A DNA stretch of 26,366 bases from CAHJXF01 sp038240015 (GCA_038240015.1 JBBSEF010000041.1:1-26366); one strand, 5' to 3'. Shown: positions 7,800-15,867, counted from the stretch's first letter. Made by a program: numbers and translations. Notes: generated by a model not told the origin, from the sequence alone.

Positions 7800-7826
7800 T
7801 GTGTCACAATTCGCATGTGTGACACA
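7800..7826 (+). repeat. 27-bp palindromic element, copy D, directly upstream of the antitoxin gene
   Basis: Left arm TGTGTCACA (7800-7808), 9-bp spacer, right arm TGTGACACA (7818-7826). All nine arm pairs match, making this the most perfect copy. The antitoxin ribosome binding site GGAG follows at 7831-7834 and its ATG is at 7841. The position is that of a toxin-antitoxin operator, which is the best clue to the function of the whole repeat family. Confidence 0.82.
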
Positions 7827-7840
7827 TTGTGGAGCTAGCC

Positions 7841-8110
7841 ATGAGCGAACTGAGCGTCAGGGAAATGCGCGCCGGATACCACGTGATTACCGACGCGCTG
7901 GAGCGCGACGGTGAGGTCGTGCTGACGCATCACCGCAAGCCATTCGCGAAGGTGGTGCCGATACTGCCGCAAGCCGAAGACGCCCAAGTGCTGGCTGCGG
8001 CGCGTCGTGAGAAGTTGATGGCGTGGGGCAAGGAGCGGCGCAAGGCGCTTTCGAAGATGAAGGAGTTGCCGCCTTTCGATTGGGACGAGTTTCGCAAGGA
8101 TTGCGTCTAG
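7841..8110 (+). CDS. Phd/YefM-type antitoxin of a type II toxin-antitoxin pair
   Basis: An 89-residue antitoxin. The N-terminal SVREMRAGYHVITDALERDGEVVLTHHRKPFAKVVPI has the Phd/YefM pattern (short helix, then GEVVLTxxxKPFAxVVP), a DNA-binding fold. The rest is charged (RREKLMAWGKERRKALSK) and ends in PPFDWDEFRKDCV, the kind of flexible tail that wraps the PIN toxin. It should neutralise the toxin encoded 22 bp downstream and, with it, repress their shared promoter. ATG 7841 is preferred over GTG 7829 because GGAG at 7831-7834 sits 6 bp before it. The perfect palindrome D ends 14 bp upstream and is the likely operator. Confidence 0.85.
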   Translation: MSELSVREMRAGYHVITDALERDGEVVLTHHRKPFAKVVPILPQAEDAQVLAAARREKLMAWGKERRKALSKMKELPPFDWDEFRKDCV

Positions 8111-8132
8111 CTCGGCTTGGGACGACGCTCTT

Positions 8133-8573
8133 ATGTTGCAAACGTACGTCGATGTATCCGCGCTTCTCAAGGCCTATGTGAACGACGCTGGTAGCGATGC
8201 GTTCGTCGCATGGATGGAGACGGAACAGCAGCAGCTTTGCATCAGTCCGTTGTCTATCCTGGATATGCAAGGTGCGGTAGCAAAATGCGGACGGGTCGGC
8301 CTGATCTCGAAGGGCCACAGCGTTTCGGCTTTCGCGGCGTTCGAGGCCGATCGCCGCGCGGCGCGCTACCGGGAACTGGATTGGCCGACGCCGGTTTTCG
8401 AAACGGCGTTGGATTTGCTTGAGCGGATCAACCCAATCCCGTTACGCTCGCGCGACGCCTTGCATCTGGCCGTCGCCAGACATTTTCGCTGCACGGCTTT
8501 CGCGACGGCGGATCGCGTGCAAGGTGAAGCGGCACATCGCCTCGGCTTCGCCGTCTATCCATTTTTCACATGA
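8133..8573 (+). CDS. vapC: PIN-domain ribonuclease toxin (VapC family)
   Basis: A 146-residue PIN-domain protein, the expected size for VapC. Putative metal-binding acids are Asp7 (TYVDVSALLKAYV), Asp44 (SILDMQGAVAK, where most relatives have Glu), Asp108 (RSRDALHLAVA) and Asp127 (FATADRVQGEAA). Family members are Mg-dependent RNases, several of which cleave tRNA or rRNA; the target here is unknown. It follows the antitoxin gene by 22 bp with only a weak GGGA upstream. The unusual feature is the 3' end: its stop TGA (8571-8573) overlaps the ATG of lysS (8570) as ATGA, so toxin and lysyl-tRNA synthetase are translationally linked. Confidence 0.87.
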   Translation: MLQTYVDVSALLKAYVNDAGSDAFVAWMETEQQQLCISPLSILDMQGAVAKCGRVGLISKGHSVSAFAAFEADRRAARYRELDWPTPVFETALDLLERINPIPLRSRDALHLAVARHFRCTAFATADRVQGEAAHRLGFAVYPFFT

Positions 8574-10090
8574 CCTCTGACGTGCAACAAGCGGCGCCGC
8601 CCGACGAAAACCAGTTGATCTCCGAGCGCCGCGCCAAGCTCGCCGAACTGCGCGCGAACGGCATCGCGTTTCCCAACGACTTCGTGCCCACGCATCGCGC
8701 GCTCGCGCTTCACCAAGCGCATGACGCGCGCGAGACCGCGAGCTTCGACAACGAAACCGAACAGGTGTCGGTCGCGGGCCGCATGATGTTGAAGCGCGTG
8801 ATGGGCAAGGCGAGCTTCGCGAGCGTCAAGGACGGCAGCGGCGCGATGCAGCTCTACGTCGCAACCGACGCCGTCGGCGCCGAGTCCTACGCGGCATTCA
8901 AGCATTGGGATCTCGGCGACATCGTGGCGGCAACCGGCACGCTGTTCAAGACGCGCACCGGCGAGCTGACGTTGAAGGCGACCTCGATTCGCTTGCTGAC
9001 CAAGTCGCTCAGGCCGCTACCCGACAAGTTCCACGGGCTCGCCGATCAGGAGGTCAAGTATCGGCAGCGCTATGTCGACCTCATCATGAGCGACGACACG
9101 CGTCGCGCCTTCTTCGCGCGCAGCAAGGCGATTGCCGCGATCCGCGACTTCATGACGGCGCACGACTTCCTCGAAGTCGAGACGCCGATGCTGCATCCGA
9201 TTCCCGGCGGCGCGGCGGCCAAGCCGTTCGCCACGCATCACAACGCGCTCGACATGCCGATGTTCCTGCGCATCGCGCCCGAGCTCTATCTGAAGCGTCT
9301 GATCGTGGGCGGCTTCGAGCGCGTGTTCGAAATCAATCGCAGCTTTCGCAACGAAGGCGTGAGCCCGCGGCACAACCCCGAGTTCACGATGCTGGAGTTC
9401 TACGCAGCCTATGCGGACTATCGCTGGCTGATGGACTTCACCGAGGCCTTGATACGAGACGCCGCGATGCGCGCGTGCGGGTCGGCCACGCTGACTTATC
9501 AGGGCAAGCCTCTCGATCTTTCGAAGCCCTTTGATCGACTGACGATTACCGGCGCGATCCAGAAGCACTTCCCCGACTATCGCGACGAGGATCTCGCCAG
9601 CGCCGACTACCTGCGCACCGAGTTGAAGAAGAAGGGTGCAGCGATCGATCAGCCGCCGCTGCGCAACGCAGGCGTCGGCGCGTTGCAGCTCGCGCTCTTC
9701 GAAGAGACCGCCGAGAGCCTGTTGTGGGAGCCGACCTTCATCGTCGACTATCCCGTCGAAGTCTCGCCGCTCGCCCGCGCATCCGACACGCGCGAAGGAA
9801 TCACCGAGCGCTTCGAGCTCTTCATCACAGGTCGCGAATTCGCCAACGGCTTCTCTGAATTGAACGACGCCGAAGACCAGGCCGCGCGCTTTCGCAGCCA
9901 GGTCGAGGCAAAGGAAGCGGGCGACGAAGAGGCGATGTACTACGACGCCGACTACATTCGCGCGCTCGAATACGGCATGCCCCCCGCGGGCGGCTGCGGT
10001 ATCGGCATCGACCGGCTCGTGATGCTGCTGACCGACTCGCCCAACATCCGCGACGTGATCCTGTTTCCGCATATGCGGAAGGAAGATTGA
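8570..10090 (+). CDS. lysS: Lysyl-tRNA synthetase, class II
   Basis: A 506-residue class II LysRS that charges tRNA-Lys. The N-terminal OB-fold anticodon-binding domain (about 60-170, VAGRMMLKRVMGKASFASVKD) is followed by the catalytic core: motif 1 near HDFLEVETPML, motif 2 FRNEGVSPRHNPEFTMLEFY from about residue 262, and motif 3 GCGIGIDRLVMLLTDS from about residue 475. The N-terminus (DENQLISERRAKLAELRANGIAFPNDF) aligns with known LysRS starts, so ATG 8570 is well supported. No Shine-Dalgarno precedes it: the upstream bases are pyrimidine-rich coding sequence of the PIN toxin, whose stop overlaps the start. Translation therefore probably depends on re-initiation after the toxin. An FAD oxidoreductase gene overlaps its stop (TTGA). 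Confidence 0.97.
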   Translation: MTSDVQQAAPPDENQLISERRAKLAELRANGIAFPNDFVPTHRALALHQAHDARETASFDNETEQVSVAGRMMLKRVMGKASFASVKDGSGAMQLYVATDAVGAESYAAFKHWDLGDIVAATGTLFKTRTGELTLKATSIRLLTKSLRPLPDKFHGLADQEVKYRQRYVDLIMSDDTRRAFFARSKAIAAIRDFMTAHDFLEVETPMLHPIPGGAAAKPFATHHNALDMPMFLRIAPELYLKRLIVGGFERVFEINRSFRNEGVSPRHNPEFTMLEFYAAYADYRWLMDFTEALIRDAAMRACGSATLTYQGKPLDLSKPFDRLTITGAIQKHFPDYRDEDLASADYLRTELKKKGAAIDQPPLRNAGVGALQLALFEETAESLLWEPTFIVDYPVEVSPLARASDTREGITERFELFITGREFANGFSELNDAEDQAARFRSQVEAKEAGDEEAMYYDADYIRALEYGMPPAGGCGIGIDRLVMLLTDSPNIRDVILFPHMRKED

Positions 10091-11109
10091 CTCTGCAACC
10101 GCGTGACGCCGATGTCCTGATCATCGGCGGCGGCATCGCCGGTTGGTCCGCAGCGTATTTCGCAGCACGAGCCGGACGCGAAGTGACCTTGATCGACGCG
10201 GGTCGCCATCGCGCGAGCGACCTGCCGATCGCCCTCGTCAATCCCCTGCGCGGCAAGGCGGGTCGACTCGTGCCGCGAGGTATCGAGGGCATGCGCGCGA
10301 CGTTCGCGTTGATCGATGCGCTGCGAGACGCAGGGCATCGCATCGAACACTCGCGCGGACTGTTTCGTCCGCTGATCGACGTCGAGATAAAAGCGCGCGA
10401 GCGCGACTACTGGACCGCAGTGCTCCCCGAAGACTTTTCATTCGACTGGCATCAGGCCGCGCCGTCATCGCTGGGTCTCGCGTCGCCGGCGCCGGCGCTC
10501 TATCTGCGTGAAGCCGGATGGGTTGCGCCGCGCGGTCTTCTCGACGCGTTGAAGAGCGCGAGCCGTGCGACCGGCATCGATGATGAAGTCGTTGCGATCG
10601 ATGTCGATACCGAGTCGCGCGCAGCTACGGTGTCCCTCGCCAGCGGAGAGCCGCTGATTGCGCGCTCGCTGTTGTGGTGTGGCGGCGCGTGGGGCGCGTC
10701 GCGTCTCGATTACACGCACGACGATCGCTCGCGCGGCGACGCGATCTACAAGCCGGGCTGTCTCATCACGACCCAGAGCGCATTGATGCGCGACGCATTG
10801 ACCTTCGGCCTCTACGCCATTCCGCTAGCCGATGCTTCCACGCTCGTCGGCCCGACGCGCGAACTGTCGCAGCACCGGTTTCCCGACGACGCGATTCCCG
10901 ATGAGGCAATCACGCATTTGCAGGATCGCGTTGCGCAGGTGTTCGGTAGAAGCATCGAGGCATCGTCGGTGTGGCGCGGCGTGCGTCTGGTGCGTGCATC
11001 GTCCGCTGCCGCGCATGCGCTGCGCGATGTCGGCGCCATTACGGCGCTCGGCTCGCGGGGATTTCTGATGGCGCCGATGCTCGCAGCCGAATGGGTACGA
11101 TCGTTATGA
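10087..11109 (+). CDS. FAD-dependent oxidoreductase, D-amino-acid-oxidase (DAO) fold
   Basis: A 340-residue flavoprotein. The N-terminal dinucleotide-binding motif DVLIIGGGIAGWSAAYFAARAG spans about residues 9-30 (GxGxxG at 14-19) with the acidic strand end VTLIDAG. A C-terminal ITALGSRGFLMAPMLAAEW matches the second FAD contact of the DAO/glycine-oxidase/MnmC C-domain group. The substrate is probably an amine or amino acid, but no residue set allows naming it. VNPLRGKAGRLVPRG resembles the MnmC-C-like branch; the methyltransferase part of MnmC is absent. It starts at TTG 10087, overlapping the lysS TGA, with GGAAGGA a few bases upstream inside lysS; no better ATG is nearby. Likely co-translated with lysS. 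Confidence 0.8.
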   Translation: MTLQPRDADVLIIGGGIAGWSAAYFAARAGREVTLIDAGRHRASDLPIALVNPLRGKAGRLVPRGIEGMRATFALIDALRDAGHRIEHSRGLFRPLIDVEIKARERDYWTAVLPEDFSFDWHQAAPSSLGLASPAPALYLREAGWVAPRGLLDALKSASRATGIDDEVVAIDVDTESRAATVSLASGEPLIARSLLWCGGAWGASRLDYTHDDRSRGDAIYKPGCLITTQSALMRDALTFGLYAIPLADASTLVGPTRELSQHRFPDDAIPDEAITHLQDRVAQVFGRSIEASSVWRGVRLVRASSAAAHALRDVGAITALGSRGFLMAPMLAAEWVRSL

Positions 11110-11152
11110 TGCGCGGTCGCTCCATCCCTGTCGCTCCATAGAAAAGGTACGC

Positions 11153-14100
11153 GTGACCTCCAACCTGCTGCGCAAGCCCGCCTTCTGGATCGCGCTGTCG
11201 ATCGCGTCGGCGCTGTGCGTCTTCCTGGTGTTTCGCTATTTCGGCGAAGCCTTCTCGGTGCTCGATCTGGACGTGCGCATGTCGCGCGATCAGGCGATCT
11301 CGGAGGCACGCCGCATCGCCGACGACAGGAAGTTGAGTACGGCCAAGCTGACCGAGGCGGCCGCGAGTTTTTCCGGCGACTCGGCGGTCCAGACCTTCAT
11401 CGAACTCGAAGGTGGCGGCAAGCCGGCGTTGAAGCCTTTGCTTGGCGGTGTCGGCAGCGACGACGGCGGCAACGAATACACGCTCTACAAGTGGCGCGTG
11501 CGCCTCTACTCGGAAGGCGTCGAGCGCGAAGCGCTCGTCGCGTTCACGCCCGATGGCCGTCCCGCGGGCTTCTTCAGCAAGCTGCCCGAAGCCGAGCCCG
11601 GGGCCGCGTTGTCCGCGGACGAAGCGCGCGCGATTGCCGTGACCACCGCGGCGCGCGACTGGACCGTCGACTTCGCGCGCTATCGACCGTTGACCGCGTC
11701 GGCCGTGACGCGGCCCGGCAAGCGCGTCGATCACGAATTCATCTACGAGCGCAAGCTCGAAGGCGCGCCCGCCATCGGCGAAGGCCGGCTGCGATTGCGC
11801 CTCGTCGTCACGGGCGATCGCCTGACGCATCTGCAGCGCTTCGTGTTCGTGCCCGAAGCCTTCGCGCGACGTTACGAAACCATGCGTTCGGCCAACAACA
11901 CCATCGCGGCTTTCGCGAGCGTGGGCGCGGGTTTGCTCTACGGCCTCGGCGGTTGCCTGATCGGATTGATCTGGCTGATGCGACGCCATGCGGTGCGCTG
12001 GGGACCGTCCGCGAAATGGGCCGCGGTGGTGGCCGTGCTGATCGCAGGCGCCGGACTCGCGGCGATTCCGGCGAGCTGGCTCAACTACGATACGGCGACA
12101 TCGGCTTCGACCCATCTGTTCGCACGCATCGTGCAAGCGCTAGCCGGCGGCGTCATCACGTGGCTGCTCTTGACCGTGGTGTTCGCAACCGCGGAAGGCC
12201 TCGGCCGCCTCGCGTTCGGTGCGCATCCGCAGTTGTGGCGCACCTGGCGCACGCCGTCGGCCATCTCGCGCGCGGTGTGGGGCAGAACGCTTGCGGGCTA
12301 TGCGTGGATCGGCTTCGACCTCGCGTTCATCGCGGCATTCTATTTTCTTGTGCAGCGTTATCTCGGTTGGTGGTCGCCGTCGGATACGCTGATCGATCCC
12401 AACATCCTCGGCGCGCCGCTGCCCTGGATTCCGCCGGTCGCGATGTCGCTGCAGGCCGGCATGATGGAGGAGTCGCTGTTTCGCGCGGTGCCGCTGGCAG
12501 GCGCCGCATTGCTCGGACGGCACTTCGGTCGCGAGCGTCTTTTCATCGTGATCGCGCTCGTCGTGCAGGCAGTGATCTTCGGCTCTGCGCATGCCAACTA
12601 TCCCGGGCAGCCCGCGTATGCGCGACCGGTCGAATTGTTCCTGCCCTCGTTGGTGTGGGGGCTCGTGTATCTACGCTACGGCCTCGTGCCGGGCATCCTG
12701 TTTCATTTCGGTTTCGATCTGGTGTTGATGTCGATTCCGCTGTTCGTGACGCAGGCGCCCGGCATCGTGTTCGATCGCGCGATCGTGATCGCGATACTCG
12801 CGATTCCCCTCGTCGTGCTGGTCGTGCAGCGCTGGCGCGCGGGACACCTGATCGATCTTCCGGACAGCGAACGCAACGCGGCCGCGCCGCGCTCCGATCC
12901 GGTGGCCGAGCCGATGTCGCGCGCGACCGACGACGCCGTGCTCGCCGTGGTCGATCCTGCGGTCGACGGCGTCGCGGCGTCTCTCCATGCCGCGACCGCG
13001 GCGTCGACCGCAGGATCGACCGCGGCGTCGACCGCTGCGTCGATCACCGCATCACCCGATGTGCGCGCCGCCGCCTCTACCCCTTCGCGCCGTCGCATCG
13101 ACGTCGCGCTCCTCGTCGCACTGGCCCTGATCGGCGCGATCGGTCTCGCGATCAAGCTTTCGAATCCCTACGACTCGCCGGGCCTGATGGTCTCGCGCGA
13201 TCACGCGCTCGCGATTGCCGAACGCGCGCTGACCGCACGTGGCGTCGCTCTCGATCAACACTGGCACCGCTCGGCGAAGGCGCTGTCGGTCTCCGACCCC
13301 GGCGTCACGCGCTTCGTCTGGCGCGAAGGCGGTGCGCCGCTTTACGCCAGCCTGATCGGCAATGTGCTGCCGCCGTCGCATTGGGAAGTGCGCTTCGCGC
13401 GCTTCGATGGCGACGTGGCCACGCGCGAGAGCTGGCGCGTGGTGATCGTCGATGATCGCGCGGCGCCTGATGGGATCCGCATAATCGAGCACGACATCCC
13501 CGAAGGCGCCCCCGGCAAACGATTGCCGGAAGCCGTTGCGCGCGTGATCGCACAACGCGCGATCGGCGAGTGGCTGCATCTGGACGCATCCGCTTTGAAA
13601 CCGGTCTCGGCCGAAGCGATCGAGAAGCCCGCGCGCGTCGATTGGGTCTTCACCTACTCCAATCCCGCAGTCGCCATCCCCGCAGGCGGCGAAGCGCGCA
13701 TCGTCACCGAGATCGATGGCGATCAGGTCGTCAGCCTCGGACGCACGCTGTTCGTGCCCGACGCGTGGGCGCGCGACGAGCGGCATCGCAACGAATTGCT
13801 GCTGATCCCGCGCGCTCTTCTCGGCCTGATCGCCTTGGCGTTCCTCATCGCCGTCCTGGTATCTACGGTGCGACGCCTCGCGCGCGGCGAGGCATCGAGG
13901 CGCGCCGCGTGGGGCGGCGGCGGGCTGACGATCGTCGCCGTCGTCGTCGCCGGGCTGCTCGATCTCAACGCGACCCAGTTCGGCTTTTCGATCGGCCAGC
14001 CCTTCGACGATCAGATGCTGCGCGTTTATCTGAAATGGTTGGGAGCGGCGGCCGCTGCGGGTTTGTTCGCCGCGCTGTTCGCGACCGTCGGGGTGCGCAT

Positions 14101-14701
14101 TGCAAGCCGCGCCGCGCGCACGCGGCCCGCATCGGAAACCTCGCGGCGCATCTGGGCCGCGGCGATCGCCATCGCCTTGTCGATCTCGGGCATCGGCGGC
14201 ATCGTGAGTCTGTTCGACACACCACTCAACGCGCGCGTCCCGGGAGTAGGCAACGCGGACTCCTTCGTGCCTCTGCTGTCGAGCTTTGTCAGCGGTCTCG
14301 ATTTCGTGGCAGCTACATCGGTCTTGTTGATTGGCGCCGCATTGTTAAAGTCACGAAAGCGCTGGATCGAAGTCGCGATCGCGACCGGATTCGTCGCAGC
14401 CGCGATGCTCGGCGCGGCGGTTGTGCCGGACGCGCGCGCGGCTTCGATCGCTGCTGCCGCTATCGGAGGCGCGCTTGCATGGTGGATCTATCGCCGCTAC
14501 GTGCGCGAGCGCGAATGGATCGTCGCGCCTCTGGCGCTATGCCTGTCGCTGCTGTCGCTGTTGCCGTCGCTGATCCATGCCGCGTCCCCGAATGCGCGAA
14601 GCGGCGCGCTCGCCGCCGCGGTCGGGCTCATGCTCGCCTATGCGATCTGGGGCTGGCTGGTGCGCGGGGATGGCGCCAAAAAGGCGGTGACGATTTCCTG
14701 A
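11153..14701 (+). CDS. Giant CPBP-family intramembrane protease with internal duplication
   Basis: A 1182-residue membrane protein. The CPBP (Abi/CAAX protease-like) core is in the middle: EESLFR at about 439-444, FGSAH at 476-480 and HFGFD at 518-522, the three motifs that carry the catalytic Glu and His residues inside the membrane. It is flanked by two related extracytoplasmic-looking modules: residues about 35-250 start MSRDQAISEARRIADDR, and about 670-880 start MVSRDHALAIAERALTARG. Both continue into a WxVxF/R strand region and end in VFVPEAFAR / LFVPDAWAR just before membrane helices. The second half has its own helices but no second CPBP motif set. An Ala/Ser/Thr linker joins the halves. 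GTG 11153 has AAAAGG 5 bp upstream. Typical CPBP proteins are 200-600 residues. Its substrate is unknown. Confidence 0.85.
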   Translation: MTSNLLRKPAFWIALSIASALCVFLVFRYFGEAFSVLDLDVRMSRDQAISEARRIADDRKLSTAKLTEAAASFSGDSAVQTFIELEGGGKPALKPLLGGVGSDDGGNEYTLYKWRVRLYSEGVEREALVAFTPDGRPAGFFSKLPEAEPGAALSADEARAIAVTTAARDWTVDFARYRPLTASAVTRPGKRVDHEFIYERKLEGAPAIGEGRLRLRLVVTGDRLTHLQRFVFVPEAFARRYETMRSANNTIAAFASVGAGLLYGLGGCLIGLIWLMRRHAVRWGPSAKWAAVVAVLIAGAGLAAIPASWLNYDTATSASTHLFARIVQALAGGVITWLLLTVVFATAEGLGRLAFGAHPQLWRTWRTPSAISRAVWGRTLAGYAWIGFDLAFIAAFYFLVQRYLGWWSPSDTLIDPNILGAPLPWIPPVAMSLQAGMMEESLFRAVPLAGAALLGRHFGRERLFIVIALVVQAVIFGSAHANYPGQPAYARPVELFLPSLVWGLVYLRYGLVPGILFHFGFDLVLMSIPLFVTQAPGIVFDRAIVIAILAIPLVVLVVQRWRAGHLIDLPDSERNAAAPRSDPVAEPMSRATDDAVLAVVDPAVDGVAASLHAATAASTAGSTAASTAASITASPDVRAAASTPSRRRIDVALLVALALIGAIGLAIKLSNPYDSPGLMVSRDHALAIAERALTARGVALDQHWHRSAKALSVSDPGVTRFVWREGGAPLYASLIGNVLPPSHWEVRFARFDGDVATRESWRVVIVDDRAAPDGIRIIEHDIPEGAPGKRLPEAVARVIAQRAIGEWLHLDASALKPVSAEAIEKPARVDWVFTYSNPAVAIPAGGEARIVTEIDGDQVVSLGRTLFVPDAWARDERHRNELLLIPRALLGLIALAFLIAVLVSTVRRLARGEASRRAAWGGGGLTIVAVVVAGLLDLNATQFGFSIGQPFDDQMLRVYLKWLGAAAAAGLFAALFATVGVRIASRAARTRPASETSRRIWAAAIAIALSISGIGGIVSLFDTPLNARVPGVGNADSFVPLLSSFVSGLDFVAATSVLLIGAALLKSRKRWIEVAIATGFVAAAMLGAAVVPDARAASIAAAAIGGALAWWIYRRYVREREWIVAPLALCLSLLSLLPSLIHAASPNARSGALAAAVGLMLAYAIWGWLVRGDGAKKAVTIS
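12998..13045 (+). repeat. Four 12-bp tandem units in the CPBP linker
   Basis: Units of the form GCGGCGTCGACC repeat four times with small changes, encoding AAST, AGST, AAST, AASI. They sit in the low-complexity hinge between the CPBP domain and the second module, and could expand or contract by slippage without changing frame. Confidence 0.7.
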
Positions 14702-15241
14702 TCAGATGGCAAAAATCAAACAGGTCGTCGTCGCGAACGCGAGCAATCTGCCCGACGCATCGGTGAGCCGGCCTTCGGCCACGCCGGCCTGATTGCCGAC
14801 CGAAATCACTTTGCCTTCCGCGCGCACAGGGCCGGTCTTGTCGGTGATCGCGCGGATGTAATTCACCTTGAGTTCGAGCGTCGTGTAGCCTTTGCCGGCC
14901 GGCAGCATCGTGTGGACGGCGCAACCCACGCACGAGTCGAGCAAGGTCGCGGCATAGCCGCCATGCACGACGCCGATCGGGTTGTAATGTTCGAGGCGAG
15001 GCGTGCCCTGGAAAACGAAGCGGCCCTTCTCGAACTCGATCGCGACGAAGCCGAGCAGATGACCGATCGGTGGAGTCGGCAACTCGCCGCGCCGGATCGC
15101 GGCGAACATTTCGAGTCCCGACATGGCCTTGGTCTTTTCGCGATCGATGATGCCGGACGGCGCCAGCACCGCGCGCACCGCGGCCTCCTCGTCACGCCAT
15201 TGCGCGGTCTCGTCGATGGAGGATGAAATGGTCGAGGACAT
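14702..15241 (-). CDS. PaaI-like hotdog-fold thioesterase
   Basis: A 179-residue protein of the PaaI/YbgC-like hotdog superfamily that hydrolyses acyl-CoA or aryl-CoA thioesters. The active-site region EHYNPIGVVHGGYAATLLDSCVG contains the HGG motif at 93-95 and an acidic residue at 102 on the central helix. LKVNYIRAITDKTGPVRAEGKVISVG and GRLTDASGRLLAFATTTCLI are the usual hotdog strands. About 50 extra N-terminal residues precede the fold. ATG 15241 has GGAGA 5 bp upstream. Its stop abuts that of the CPBP gene on the other strand (TGATCA), so the genes converge with no intervening base. It is transcribed divergently from the marR gene and may share its control. Confidence 0.88.
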   Translation of the reverse strand: MSSTISSSIDETAQWRDEEAAVRAVLAPSGIIDREKTKAMSGLEMFAAIRRGELPTPPIGHLLGFVAIEFEKGRFVFQGTPRLEHYNPIGVVHGGYAATLLDSCVGCAVHTMLPAGKGYTTLELKVNYIRAITDKTGPVRAEGKVISVGNQAGVAEGRLTDASGRLLAFATTTCLIFAI

Positions 15242-15286
15242 GAGTTCTCCGATGCATGAAAAACGCAGATCGACATGCTAGCGCGA

Positions 15287-15315
15287 TTGCCAATTAGGTG
15301 CATATACACTATATT
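15287..15315 (+). promoter_or_regulatory. Sigma70-type promoter of marR-MFS with overlapping operator-like palindrome
   Basis: A -35 box TTGCCA (15287-15292) and a -10 box TATATT (15310-15315) are separated by exactly 17 bp. GTGCATATACAC (15298-15309, 10 of 12 palindromic positions) fills the spacer, a common place for MarR operators. The predicted start of transcription lies only a few bases before ATG 15328. Confidence 0.6.
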
Positions 15316-15327
15316 TCTCGCTGCCAT

Positions 15328-15867
15328 ATGAGCAATCGCATGCCTGCGTCTCCGAACCTCACATCGCGCACTCCGGACGCGAAGCACGGGCGTCCCTCGC
15401 GGCCCGCCGCGACGCGTGATGAAAGGGAAAGCGACGTTCGCGTATCGGGGTGCACCTGCTTTCGCGTGCGCCGTCTCGCGCGGCGCGTGACGCAAATCTA
15501 TGATCGGGTGTTGGCGCCGTCGGGGCTTCGAACCACCCAGTTCTCGCTGCTGTCGGTGCTGGTTCAACGCGGCGCGATGGCGATCGCCCCGCTCGCGGCA
15601 ACGCTCGACATGGATCGCACCACGCTGACCCGCAATCTGAAGCCGCTGATCGACGCGCGGCTGGTGTCTCTCGCGCAAGGGAAAAATGATGCGCGCCAGC
15701 GCGAAGCGAGCCTGACGAAGACGGGGCGCGCACGCTACGAAGACGCGAAGAAGTTGTGGCGGCGCGCGCAGGACGAGATGAATCGAACGCTCGGAGCGAC
15801 GGCGGTCGCTTCGCTGCATCGACTCTTCGACGGCTTGCTCGACACACTCAACGAAAAGTCGGCCTGA
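15328..15867 (+). CDS. MarR-family transcriptional regulator
   Basis: A winged-helix repressor of 179 residues counted from ATG 15328. After a disordered basic leader (about 35 residues) comes the MarR fold: CFRVRRLARRVTQIYDRVLAPSGLRTTQFSLLSVL dimer helices, recognition helix DMDRTTLTRNLKPLIDARLV at about 94-113, and wing GKNDARQREASLTKTG. The Cys pair near residues 42-44 might sense oxidants, but this is speculative. It is the first gene of an operon with the MFS exporter 33 bp downstream, the usual arrangement of MarR repressor and efflux pump. ATG 15328 was preferred to GTG 15298 because the latter overlaps the predicted promoter; neither has a convincing Shine-Dalgarno. Confidence 0.88.
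   Translation: MSNRMPASPNLTSRTPDAKHGRPSRPAATRDERESDVRVSGCTCFRVRRLARRVTQIYDRVLAPSGLRTTQFSLLSVLVQRGAMAIAPLAATLDMDRTTLTRNLKPLIDARLVSLAQGKNDARQREASLTKTGRARYEDAKKLWRRAQDEMNRTLGATAVASLHRLFDGLLDTLNEKSA

Noticed and set aside
3410..7826. Integron cassette array with attC sites
   Set aside because: The repeats lack the GTTRRRY/RYYYAAC core sites of attC, no integron integrase is present, and genes between them are not uniformly oriented.
3410..7826. CRISPR array
   Set aside because: The four repeats are separated by 0.3-2 kb, not by short spacers, and no cas genes occur.
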